Positions 36,203-43,914 of a stretch of DNA of 64,000 bases are shown here, in pieces. The stretch is from assembly GCF_025133575.1 (NCBI RefSeq), contig NZ_CP104011.1, positions 3,011,483 to 3,075,482 on the forward strand. The letters are read 5' to 3'. The stretch is from Pseudomonas sp. GCEP-101. GTDB lineage: Bacteria > Pseudomonadota > Gammaproteobacteria > Pseudomonadales > Pseudomonadaceae. Made by a program: the position numbers and the translations under genes. Below the pieces are notes generated by a model. It did no database searches. It was not told where the DNA came from and saw only the letters and a program-made list of their open reading frames with translations. Numbering within the stretch: position 1 is the first letter of the stretch; the number at the start of each line of letters is the position of its first letter.

Positions 36203-36670
36203 TTATTCCTCGCCCGGTTCCGGCGGCTTGCGGCTACGGCTGGCCAGGCGCTCGAGCGCGGCCTTGAGCTGAGGGTTGCTGATGCCCTCGGCGGCTTCGT
36301 GCAAGGTGGCGGAGGCGGATTCACTGATGCGGTTGGTGTTGACCCGGGTGGGCGTCTGGACCGTCGGCTGCACCTTGAACTGGATGCGCGCCAGGCCCCT
36401 GAACTCCTCGAACGTGGCCAGTTGCCGCAGCAGGCGGTTCTGCTGGTAGCGCAGGCGCGTCGCCCAGTGACCGTCGGTGACCACCAGCAGCAGGCTGCCC
36501 TCGCGCCAGGAGGCGACGCGGCAATACGGGCGTGCGGCGGGCTGCAGTTGCGAGTCGAGCAATTCCTGCAGGCGCGAGAGGCGTTGCGCCTGCGCGAACA
36601 GCGACTGCAGCGGCTTGGCTTCGCGCAGCAGCTTGGTCATCGCCTTGGCGGGCAGGGGGCGAAAGGCCAT
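36203..36670 (-). CDS. DUF721 domain-containing protein (DciA-like helicase loader family)
   Basis: A 155-residue basic protein with a DUF721 domain (about 8-95), with SRLQELLDSQL and ASWREGSLLLVVTDGHWATRLRYQQ. DUF721 contains DciA, the bacterial helicase loader used by species without DnaC, and Pseudomonas is in that group. The C-terminal part is low in structure. The locus between lpxC and secA fits. No strong ribosome site is seen at the ATG at 36670; a start ten codons later is possible. Confidence 0.85.
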   Translation of the reverse strand: MAFRPLPAKAMTKLLREAKPLQSLFAQAQRLSRLQELLDSQLQPAARPYCRVASWREGSLLLVVTDGHWATRLRYQQNRLLRQLATFEEFRGLARIQFKVQPTVQTPTRVNTNRISESASATLHEAAEGISNPQLKAALERLASRSRKPPEPGEE

Positions 36671-36961
36671 GGTGAGGAACCGGCAGTGAATGAAGCAGGA
36701 TGGTAACAGATGCGCCGGGGGCCAGATGCCACCGTCGGCCCCTTGAAGTTGCTCGTTCGCGTCACCATATCACCCACTCGGATGCAAAGTTGTCCGCCCA
36801 TGCATTGCCCCCAAGCTCGCAGAATGCGAAGCTTCGGAGGATGACTTCGGCACTTTTTTCCCGATAGTTTCCGGGTAGAATGCCCGCTTCATTGCCGTTC
36901 CGCGCCGCGGCCAGCCAGTCGGGCAGCCCTCCAATTCTCCAGTTCGGATGACCCAGTCGAT
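36671..36961. other. intergenic region upstream of secA, no gene seen
   Basis: This 291-bp stretch carries no convincing coding sequence. It has an imperfect dyad AAGCTCGCA/TGCGAAGCTT near 36819-36840 and a TAGAAT at 36876-36881 that may be the secA -10 element. I recall an M23-peptidase gene between the DUF721 gene and secA in P. aeruginosa; nothing like it is present here. Confidence 0.6.
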
Positions 36962-39715
36962 ATGTTTGCGCCTTTGTTGAAAAAACTCTTTGGAAGCAAG
37001 AACGAGCGCGAAGTGAAGCGCATGGTCAAGCAGGTCCAGGCCATCAATGCACTCGAGCCGCAGATGGTTCCGCTTTCCGATGAGCAACTCAAGGCCAAGA
37101 CCGAGGAGTTCAAGGCGCGCCTGGCCAAGGGCGAGACCCTCGACCAGATCCTTCCCGAAGCGTTCGCCGTCGCCCGTGAGGCCGGCAAGCGCGTGATGGG
37201 CATGCGCCACTTCGACGTCCAGCTGATCGGCGGCATGACCCTGCACGAAGGCAAGATCGCCGAGATGCGTACCGGTGAGGGCAAGACCCTCGTGGGTACC
37301 CTGGCCGTCTACCTGAACGCCCTGGCTGGCAAAGGCGTGCACGTGGTCACCGTGAACGACTACCTGGCCCGCCGCGACGCCAACTGGATGCGTCCGCTGT
37401 ATGAATTCCTCGGCCTGACCGTTGGTATCGTCAGCCCGTTCCAGCCGCCGGAAGAGAAGCGCGCTGCCTACGCTTCGGACATTACCTACGGCACTAACAA
37501 CGAATTCGGCTTCGACTACCTGCGCGACAACATGGCGTTCAGCCTGGAAGACAAGTTCCAGCGCGAGCTGAACTTCGCCGTGGTCGACGAAGTGGACTCC
37601 ATCCTCATCGACGAGGCGCGGACTCCGCTGATCATCTCCGGCCAGGCCGAAGACAGCTCCGAGCTGTACATCAAGATCAACAAGCTGATCCCGCGCCTGA
37701 AGCGCCACATCGAGGAAGTCGAAGGCCAAGTGACCCAGCAGGGCCACTACAGCATCGACGAGAAGACCCGCCAGGTGGAGCTCAACGAGCAGGGCCACGC
37801 CTATGTCGAGGAGCTGCTGACCCAGAACGGCCTGCTGGCCGAGGGCGAGAGCCTCTACTCGGCGCACAACCTCAGCCTGCTGACCCACGTCTATGCCGCG
37901 CTGCGCGCCCACACCCTGTTCCACCGCAACGTGGAATACATCGTCCAGGGTGACCAGGTCCTGCTGATCGACGAGCACACCGGCCGTACCATGCCGGGCC
38001 GCCGCCTCTCCGAGGGCCTGCACCAGGCCATCGAGGCGAAGGAGAACCTGCCGATCCAGGCCGAGAGCCAGACCCTGGCTTCGACCACCTTCCAGAACTA
38101 CTTCCGCCTCTACACCAAGCTGGCCGGCATGACCGGCACCGCCGACACCGAGGCGTTCGAATTCCGCCAGACCTACGGCCTGGACGTGGTGGTGATCCCG
38201 ACCCACCGTCCGGTCGCCCGTAAGGACTTCAACGACCTGGTCTACCTGACCCAGGACGAGAAGTACGCCGCCATCATCACCGATGTGCAGCAGTGCCAGG
38301 CGCTGGGCCGCCCGGTCCTCGTCGGTACCGCGTCGGTCGAGACGTCCGAATATGTGTCGCAGCTGCTGCAGAACGCCGGCATCGAGCACAAGGTACTGAA
38401 CGCCAAGTACCACGAGAAGGAAGCCGAGATCATCGCCCAGGCCGGTCGTCCGGGTGCGGTCACCATCGCCACCAACATGGCCGGCCGTGGTACCGACATC
38501 CTGCTGGGCGGCAACTGGGAAGTGGAAGTCGCCGCGCTGGAGAACCCCACCGACGAGCAGGTCGCGCAGATCAAGGCCGACTGGCAGAAGCGCCACCAGC
38601 AGGTCATCGAGTCGGGCGGCCTGCACGTGATCGCCTCTGAGCGCCACGAATCCCGCCGTATCGACAACCAGCTGCGCGGCCGTGCCGGCCGTCAGGGCGA
38701 CCCGGGTTCCAGCCGCTTCTACCTGTCGCTGGAAGACCACCTGATGCGCATCTTCGCCTCCGACCGGGTGAAGAACTTCATGAAGGCCCTCGGCATGCAG
38801 CCGGGCGAGGCGATCGAGCACCGCATGGTGACCAACGCTATCGAGAAGGCCCAGCGCAAGGTCGAAGGCCGCAACTTCGACATCCGTAAACAACTGCTGG
38901 AGTTCGACGACGTCGCCAACGAGCAGCGCAAGGTGATCTACCACATGCGCAACACCCTGCTCGCCGCCGACAACATCGGCGAGACCATCGTCGAATTCCG
39001 CGAAGAGACCCTGAACAACACCGTTAGCGAGCACATTCCGCCGCAGTCGCTGCCCGAGCAGTGGGACGTCGCCGGCCTGGAAGCCGCGCTGTACAGCGAT
39101 TTCGGCCTCAAGCTGCCGATCCAGCAATGGCTCGACGAAGACGACAAGCTGTACGAGGAAACCCTGCGCGAGAAGATCCTCGCCGAGCTGGTCGCCGCCT
39201 ACAACGAGAAGGAAGACCTCGCTGGCGCCGAAGCCCTGCGCACCTTCGAGAAGCAGATGCTGCTGCGTGTGCTGGACGACCTGTGGAAGGACCACCTGTC
39301 CACCATGGATCACCTGCGCCACGGCATCCACCTGCGCGGTTACGCGCAGAAGAACCCCAAGCAGGAGTACAAGCGCGAGTCCTTCAACCTGTTCCAGGAC
39401 CTGCTGAACTCCATCAAGCGCGACACCATCCGCGTGCTGTCCTTCGTCCAGGTCCGCCGCGAAGACCCCGCCGAGGAAGAAGCCCGCCTGCGCCGCGAGG
39501 CCGAGGAAATGGCCAAGCGCATGCAGTTCCAGCATGCCGCCGCGCCGTCCATGGACCAGGTCACCAGCGAGCCGGAAGAGGGCGAGCTGCCGGACGTCGC
39601 CGACAATGTCGTGCCGATGGAGCCGGTGCGCAACGAGGCGAAGATCGGCCGCAACGAGCCCTGCCCATGCGGTTCGGGCAAGAAGTACAAGCACTGCCAC
39701 GGTCAGGTGGAATAA
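36962..39715 (+). CDS. secA: preprotein translocase ATPase SecA
   Basis: A 917-residue SecA motor that drives proteins through SecYEG. Walker A in MRTGEGKT (GEGKT 105-109), [16 protein letters not shown] with Asp209-Glu210, and [11 protein letters not shown] and [17 protein letters not shown] in the second motor domain. The C-terminal zinc-binding tail [14 protein letters not shown] (Cys901, Cys903, Cys912, His913) binds SecB. No SecM-like leader is visible upstream. A terminator follows. Confidence 0.99.
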   Translation: MFAPLLKKLFGSKNEREVKRMVKQVQAINALEPQMVPLSDEQLKAKTEEFKARLAKGETLDQILPEAFAVAREAGKRVMGMRHFDVQLIGGMTLHEGKIAEMRTGEGKTLVGTLAVYLNALAGKGVHVVTVNDYLARRDANWMRPLYEFLGLTVGIVSPFQPPEEKRAAYASDITYGTNNEFGFDYLRDNMAFSLEDKFQRELNFAVVDEVDSILIDEARTPLIISGQAEDSSELYIKINKLIPRLKRHIEEVEGQVTQQGHYSIDEKTRQVELNEQGHAYVEELLTQNGLLAEGESLYSAHNLSLLTHVYAALRAHTLFHRNVEYIVQGDQVLLIDEHTGRTMPGRRLSEGLHQAIEAKENLPIQAESQTLASTTFQNYFRLYTKLAGMTGTADTEAFEFRQTYGLDVVVIPTHRPVARKDFNDLVYLTQDEKYAAIITDVQQCQALGRPVLVGTASVETSEYVSQLLQNAGIEHKVLNAKYHEKEAEIIAQAGRPGAVTIATNMAGRGTDILLGGNWEVEVAALENPTDEQVAQIKADWQKRHQQVIESGGLHVIASERHESRRIDNQLRGRAGRQGDPGSSRFYLSLEDHLMRIFASDRVKNFMKALGMQPGEAIEHRMVTNAIEKAQRKVEGRNFDIRKQLLEFDDVANEQRKVIYHMRNTLLAADNIGETIVEFREETLNNTVSEHIPPQSLPEQWDVAGLEAALYSDFGLKLPIQQWLDEDDKLYEETLREKILAELVAAYNEKEDLAGAEALRTFEKQMLLRVLDDLWKDHLSTMDHLRHGIHLRGYAQKNPKQEYKRESFNLFQDLLNSIKRDTIRVLSFVQVRREDPAEEEARLRREAEEMAKRMQFQHAAAPSMDQVTSEPEEGELPDVADNVVPMEPVRNEAKIGRNEPCPCGSGKKYKHCHGQVE

Positions 39716-39735
39716 CGCCTCCCGACCTTGCTACC

Positions 39736-39772
39736 GACGCCGCGACCGGCCCTGCCGCTCGCGGCGTTTTTC
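39736..39772 (+). terminator. rho-independent terminator after secA
   Basis: ACGCCGCG (39737-39744) pairs with CGCGGCGT (39760-39767) around a 15-nt loop, followed by TTTTTCA. Confidence 0.75.
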
Positions 39773-39820
39773 ACATCTAATCCACTGATTTGATTCACTG
39801 ACTAGATAGGAGCGCGCCAC

Positions 39821-41038
39821 ATGGCTGTTGGTCTCGGCCCCATGTCCACCCTGCACCCGGTCCCCGGTTTCGAACTCGGCATCGCCTCTGCCGGCATCAA
39901 ACGACCCGGCCGCAAGGACATCGTGGTGATGCGCTGCGCCGAAGGCTCCACCGTGGCGGGTGTGTTCACCACCAACGCCTTCTGCGCCGCTCCGGTGATC
40001 CTGGCGCGCAAGCGCTTCCTCGGCCCGGTGCGCTACCTGCTGACCAACACCGGCAACGCCAACGCCGGCACCGGCGAATCGGGCCTGGCCAACGCCACCC
40101 GCACCTGCGCCAAGCTGGCCGAGCTGGCTGGCGTGCCGGAAAACGCCGTGCTGCCGTACTCCACCGGGGTGATCGGCGAGCCGCTGCCGGTCGAGAAGAT
40201 CGAAGCCGCGCTGCCCGCTGCGCTGGCCAACCTGTCCGTGGATAACTGGGCCGACGCCGCCGCCGGCATCATGACCACCGACACCCTGCCCAAGGGCGCC
40301 AGCCGCCAGTTCCAGCACGACGGCGTGACCATCACCGTCACCGGCATCAGCAAGGGCGCCGGCATGATCAAGCCGAACATGGCCACCATGCTGGGTTACA
40401 TCGCCACCGACGCCAAGGTTGCCCAGGGCGTGCTGCAGGACCTGCTGCGCGACGCGGCGAACAAGTCCTTCAACCGCATCACCATCGACGGCGATACCTC
40501 CACCAACGACTGCTGCATGCTGATCGCCACCGGCCAGGCGGCGCTGCCGGAAATCACCTCCGCCAGCGGTGCGCTGTTCGCCGCGCTGAAGCAGGCCGTG
40601 CTGGAAGTCTCCATGGAACTGGCCCAGGCCATCGTCCGTGACGGCGAGGGCGCCACCAAGTTCGTCACCGTGCAGGTGAACGGCGGCGCAACACACCAGG
40701 AGTGCCTGGACGTCGGCTACGCCGTGTCCCACTCGCCGCTGATCAAGACCGCGCTGTTCGCCTCCGACCCGAACTGGGGCCGCATCCTCGCTGCCGTCGG
40801 CCGCGCCGGCGTGCCGGACCTGGACGTGAGCCTGATCGACGTGTACCTGGACGACGTCGCCATCGCCAGCCGCGGCGGCCGCGCCGCCAGCTACACCGAG
40901 GACCAGGGCGCCAGGGTCATGGCCCAGGAAGAGATCACCATCCGCATCGATCTGGGCCGCGGCACCTGCAGCGAGACCATCTGGACCACCGACCTGTCCC
41001 ACGAGTACGTGAAGATCAACGCCGAATACCGCACCTGA
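39821..41038 (+). CDS. argJ: bifunctional ornithine acetyltransferase / N-acetylglutamate synthase
   Basis: A 405-residue ArgJ of the cyclic arginine pathway that moves the acetyl group from N-acetylornithine to glutamate. It matures by self-cleavage before the nucleophile Thr189 in [10 protein letters not shown], which is intact. [17 protein letters not shown] and the C-terminal [12 protein letters not shown] are family features. GGAGCG lies upstream of the ATG. Monocistronic. Confidence 0.97.
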   Translation: MAVGLGPMSTLHPVPGFELGIASAGIKRPGRKDIVVMRCAEGSTVAGVFTTNAFCAAPVILARKRFLGPVRYLLTNTGNANAGTGESGLANATRTCAKLAELAGVPENAVLPYSTGVIGEPLPVEKIEAALPAALANLSVDNWADAAAGIMTTDTLPKGASRQFQHDGVTITVTGISKGAGMIKPNMATMLGYIATDAKVAQGVLQDLLRDAANKSFNRITIDGDTSTNDCCMLIATGQAALPEITSASGALFAALKQAVLEVSMELAQAIVRDGEGATKFVTVQVNGGATHQECLDVGYAVSHSPLIKTALFASDPNWGRILAAVGRAGVPDLDVSLIDVYLDDVAIASRGGRAASYTEDQGARVMAQEEITIRIDLGRGTCSETIWTTDLSHEYVKINAEYRT

Positions 41039-41090
41039 TCGCCGCGTAGCGCTGGCGCGGAATTCTGCGCCGGCGCTTCGTTCCTCTCGG

Positions 41091-41135
41091 ATTCCCGATT
41101 TTCATGGATGGATGAAAATCGGGAATTTGTTTTCA
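41091..41135 (+). terminator. perfect 15-bp inverted repeat followed by a T-rich tract (argJ terminator or operator)
   Basis: ATTCCCGATTTTCAT (41091-41105) and ATGAAAATCGGGAAT (41112-41126) are perfect complements around GGATGG, followed by TTGTTTT. A GC-rich imperfect stem (41048-41077) precedes it. The likely role is termination of argJ transcription, but the lower GC content and long perfect arms would also suit a protein-binding site ahead of the GST gene. Confidence 0.6.
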
Positions 41136-41186
41136 TGGCTGCCGCGCTCTAAGGTCTGCTGACTGACCTTCACGAGCATCGCGTCC

Positions 41187-41816
41187 ATGTCCCTCACCCT
41201 GATCATCGGCAGCAAGAATTTCTCCTCCTGGTCCCTGCGCGGCTGGCTGACCATGCAGCTCACCGGCGCCGAGTTCGAGGAAATCCTCATTCCCCTGGGC
41301 GGCCAGGACACCGCGCGGCGCATCCGCGAGCACTCGCCCAGCGGCAAGGTGCCGGCGCTCAAGTGCGAGCACGGGCTGATCTGGGATTCCCTGTCGATCG
41401 CCGAATACCTCGCCGAACGCTTCCCCGAAGCCCACCTCTGGCCCCGCGGCGAAGCGGCCCGCGCCCTGGCGCGCACGGTCTGCGCCGAGATGCACAGCGG
41501 CTTCATGGCGCTGCGCTCGCACATGCCGATGGATATCCAGCGCAACCAGCCGCTGGCTGAAGTGCCGGAAGCGGTGGAAGCGGATATCGCCCGAATCGTC
41601 GAGCTCTGGGCACTGTGCCGCCAGCAGTTCGGCCAGGATGGTCCGTTCCTGTTCGGCCACGCCAGCATCGCCGATGCCTTCTACGCGCCAGTCGCGACGC
41701 GCCTGCGCAGCTATTGCGTGACCCTGCCGATCGAGGCGCAGAACTATGTCGATGCGATCTACGCCTGGCCGGCCTTCCGTCCCTGGCTGGACGCGGCGAT
41801 GGTTGAACGCGCCTGA
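41187..41816 (+). CDS. glutathione S-transferase family protein
   Basis: A 209-residue cytosolic GST-fold protein. The N-terminal thioredoxin-like domain has SKNFSSWSLRGWLTMQ, with Ser residues in the active-site position, and the SGKVPALKCEHGLIWDSLSIAEYLAERFPE segment with the cis-Pro and the ES-like DS that hold glutathione. The helical C-domain covers about 95-205. Substrate unknown. No strong Shine-Dalgarno. Confidence 0.92.
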   Translation: MSLTLIIGSKNFSSWSLRGWLTMQLTGAEFEEILIPLGGQDTARRIREHSPSGKVPALKCEHGLIWDSLSIAEYLAERFPEAHLWPRGEAARALARTVCAEMHSGFMALRSHMPMDIQRNQPLAEVPEAVEADIARIVELWALCRQQFGQDGPFLFGHASIADAFYAPVATRLRSYCVTLPIEAQNYVDAIYAWPAFRPWLDAAMVERA

Positions 41817-41892
41817 ACCCGGCTGCCAATGACGGTAGAATGCCCGCAGTACCCAATTACGATCTGCTGCGCGTCGCAATAGCTGCGTTGAA

Positions 41893-41945
41893 ATCGGTTT
41901 CGGGATGCTCATTTACTGCCTGTAAACTGCGCTCCCTCAACCGAT
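41893..41945. repeat. nested palindromic intergenic element
   Basis: Outer arms ATCGGTT (41893-41899) and AACCGAT (41939-41945), inner arms TTTAC (41912-41916) and GTAAA (41922-41926), with partly complementary GGGATGC and GCGCTCCC between them. The whole 53-nt block can fold as one interrupted hairpin. It lies upstream of the Nudix gene. I have an impression of similar blocks elsewhere in Pseudomonas genomes, but cannot verify that here. Confidence 0.6.
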
Positions 41946-42029
41946 GTCGCCTTGCTCTTCCCTGGCTCGCGAGATCGTAAACAGGTCCTGTTCGCGGGCC
42001 CTGCCTGAATCGGATTGAGGAGTAGCACT

Positions 42030-42980
42030 GTGAAACGAGTACATGTCGCCGCCGCCGTGATTCGCGGACTCGATGGCCGGGTGCTGATCGCCCGGCGTCC
42101 GGACGACAAGCACCAGGGCGGTCTGTGGGAGTTTCCCGGTGGCAAGGTCGAGGAGGGCGAAGCGGTGCAGGTCGCCCTGGCGCGCGAGCTGAAGGAAGAG
42201 CTGGGCATCGACGTCGAGCAGGCGCGGCCGCTGATTCGCGTGCAGCACGACTACAGCGACAAGCATGTGCTGCTGGATGTCTGGGAGGTCTCTGCCTTCT
42301 CCGGCGAGCCCCATGGCGCCGAGGGCCAGCCGTTGGCCTGGGTCGCTCCGCGTGACCTGCCGGACTACGAGTTCCCCGCCGCCAACCAGCCCATCGTGCA
42401 GGCTGCGCGCCTGCCGGATCGCTACCTGATCACCCCGGACGGTCTGGAAATCCCGCAACTGGTGCAGGGCGTGCGCGCTGCGATCGCCAGCGGCATCCGC
42501 CTGGTCCAGCTACGCGCGCCGAACATGTACAGCCCGGAGTACCGTGACCTTGCCGTCGACGTGCAGGGCCTGTGCGCCGGCAAGGCGCAGCTGATGCTCA
42601 AGGGCCCGCTGGAGTGGCTGGGCGACTTCCCGGCGGCTGGCTGGCACCTGACCTCCGAGCAGCTGCGCAAGTACGCGCCCAACGGCCGGCCGTTCCCCCG
42701 CGAGCGGCTTCTGGCAGCCTCCTGCCATAGCGCCGAAGAGTTGCAGCTGGCGGCGCGCATGGGCGTGGATTTCGTCACCTTGTCGCCGGTGCAGGCCACC
42801 GAGAGCCATCCGGGTGAGCCGGCGCTGGGGTGGGAGGCGGCGGCGGAGCTGATCGATGGCTTCAACCAGCCGGTGTTCCTGCTGGGGGGCGTCGGCCCGC
42901 AGGACGTCGAGCGCGCCTGGCAGGCTGGCGCGCAGGGCGTGGCGGGGATCCGGGCGTTCTGGCCGAAGAGCGAAGGCTGA
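42030..42980 (+). CDS. mutT: Nudix hydrolase (MutT) fused to a ThiE/TenI-like domain
   Basis: A 316-residue fusion. The N-terminal Nudix domain (about 1-130) has a complete Nudix box at 38-60 (G-x5-E-x7-REL-x-EE-x-GI) and the MutT-type HQGGLWEFPGGK lead-in, so it likely hydrolyses 8-oxo-dGTP. The C-terminal ~180 residues have a thiamine-phosphate-synthase-like barrel (RYLITPDG, GIRLVQLRAP, GVDFVTLSPVQATESHPGEP) with several ThiE active-site residues changed. GTG start with GAGGAG 7 nt upstream. The second domain's role is unknown. Confidence 0.92.
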   Translation: MKRVHVAAAVIRGLDGRVLIARRPDDKHQGGLWEFPGGKVEEGEAVQVALARELKEELGIDVEQARPLIRVQHDYSDKHVLLDVWEVSAFSGEPHGAEGQPLAWVAPRDLPDYEFPAANQPIVQAARLPDRYLITPDGLEIPQLVQGVRAAIASGIRLVQLRAPNMYSPEYRDLAVDVQGLCAGKAQLMLKGPLEWLGDFPAAGWHLTSEQLRKYAPNGRPFPRERLLAASCHSAEELQLAARMGVDFVTLSPVQATESHPGEPALGWEAAAELIDGFNQPVFLLGGVGPQDVERAWQAGAQGVAGIRAFWPKSEG

Positions 42981-43005
42981 TCCGGCGTTGAACTGACGGC
43001 TCTTC

Positions 43006-43076
43006 GTAGGAGCGAGCTTGCTCGCGAACAGGCCGCGCTGCATTGCCGTGCGGTTCGCGAGCAAGCTCGCTCCTAC
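43006..43076. repeat. REPIN-like inverted pair, copy 3
   Basis: Left arm 43006-43029 and right arm 43053-43076, with the same 24-nt arm as copies 1 and 2 and exactly complementary. The spacer is 4 nt shorter, so the element is 71 nt. It begins the 358-bp gene-free region between the Nudix gene and the cobalamin adenosyltransferase. Confidence 0.9.
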
Positions 43077-43080
43077 AACC

Positions 43081-43156
43081 TGGCGCCACGCTCTGTCGTG
43101 TCCCGGTAATGACAGGTTCCGCCGCGATGGATTTCGCGGACAGGGTCCGCTCCTAC
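43081..43156. repeat. 76-bp direct repeat, copy A
   Basis: Starts TGGCGCCACGCTCTGTCGTG and ends GTCCGCTCCTAC. Copy B at 43234 matches in 71 of 76 positions. It contains an internal dyad (CCGCGA...TCGCGG). The CGCTCCTAC end equals the outer end of the REP arms. Confidence 0.9.
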
Positions 43157-43183
43157 ACCCGCCGGCGGCGTTGAAATTCCCCT

Positions 43184-43229
43184 GTAGGAGCGGGCCATGC
43201 CCGCGATCGCGCGCATGGCGCGCTCCTAC
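43184..43229. repeat. imperfect palindrome of a second REP type
   Basis: GTAGGAGCG at the left and CGCTCCTAC at the right share the REP outer sequence. The inside differs (GGCCATG...CATGGCG around CCCGCGATCGCGCG). It sits between the two copies of the 76-bp direct repeat. Confidence 0.8.
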
Positions 43230-43233
43230 AAGG

Positions 43234-43309
43234 TGGCGCCACGCTCTGTCGTGGCCCGGTAATGACAGATTCCGCCGCGAGGGATATCGCGGACAGAGTC
43301 CGCTCCTAC
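43234..43309. repeat. 76-bp direct repeat, copy B
   Basis: Second copy of the unit at 43081-43156, in the same orientation, with five substitutions and no gap. It ends 30 bp from the 3' end of the convergent adenosyltransferase gene. Confidence 0.9.
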
Positions 43310-43338
43310 GCAAGGCACCGGCGCTCCCGCGGTTGCGA

Positions 43339-43911
43339 TCAGGCGGGCTTTTCGGCGGCCTGCCAGAGAATCTCTTCCACGCCCTGGCGCTTCGCGATGA
43401 AGCGTGCGGCGACGAACAGCAGGTCGGATAGCCGGTTCAGGTAACGCAGGCCCGCGCCTTCCAGCGGTTCCTCGGCATTGAGTTGCTGGCAGCGGCGTTC
43501 GGCGTTGCGCGCCTGGGCGCGGCACAGGTGGGCGAGGGCAACCAGGCGCGAGCCACCGGGCAGGATGAAGTTCTTCAGCGGCCCGAGCTCTTCGTTCCAG
43601 CAGTCGATCACCTGCTCCAGGCGCTCCACTTCCGCGTCGTTCAGCGCTCGGTACTCCGGCATCGCCAACTCGCCGCCGAGGTCGAACAGGCGATGCTGGA
43701 TCGGAGCCAGAACGCCGATCGCTTCTTCCAGCGCACTGCTGCGCGCCTCATGCAAGCCGGCCAGCAGCAGGCCGAGGTGGCTGTTCAGCTCGTCCACCGC
43801 GCCCATGGCTTCCACCCGCGGGTGGTGCTTGGGCACGCGGCGGCCGTCGGCCAGGCCGGTTTCCCCGGCGTCGCCGGTGCGGGTGTAGATTTTCGACAGT
43901 CGGTTGCCCAT
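43339..43911 (-). CDS. corrinoid (cob(I)alamin) adenosyltransferase, PduO type
   Basis: A 190-residue PduO-family enzyme making adenosylcobalamin from ATP and cob(I)alamin. Signatures: KIYTRTGDAGETGLADGRRVPKHHPRVEAMGAVDELNS (ATP-binding N-terminus, quoted in part by its GDAGETGL core) and RAQARNAERRCQQL near 130-143. No other cobalamin genes are near. It may instead supply cofactor for a distant B12-dependent enzyme. It follows the sensor kinase by 3 bp on the same strand. Confidence 0.93.
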   Translation of the reverse strand: MGNRLSKIYTRTGDAGETGLADGRRVPKHHPRVEAMGAVDELNSHLGLLLAGLHEARSSALEEAIGVLAPIQHRLFDLGGELAMPEYRALNDAEVERLEQVIDCWNEELGPLKNFILPGGSRLVALAHLCRAQARNAERRCQQLNAEEPLEGAGLRYLNRLSDLLFVAARFIAKRQGVEEILWQAAEKPA

Positions 43912-43914
43912 GGC

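Noticed and set aside
36671..36961. SecM-like regulatory leader peptide before secA
   Set aside because: No short open frame with a signal sequence and arrest motif is seen in the 291 bp.
36923..36961. An alternative upstream start for secA
   Set aside because: [17 protein letters not shown] is the normal SecA N-terminus; nothing upstream extends it in frame with family similarity.
36770..39700. A 976-codon open frame on the minus strand, antisense to secA
   Set aside because: High GC leaves long stop-free antisense frames. The product is low-complexity (H, Q, V, L, D rich), has no family features and lies fully opposite a conserved essential gene.
43081..43309. CRISPR-like array from repeated units
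   Set aside because: Only two 76-bp copies, far too long for CRISPR repeats, with REP-like palindromes between them and no cas genes.
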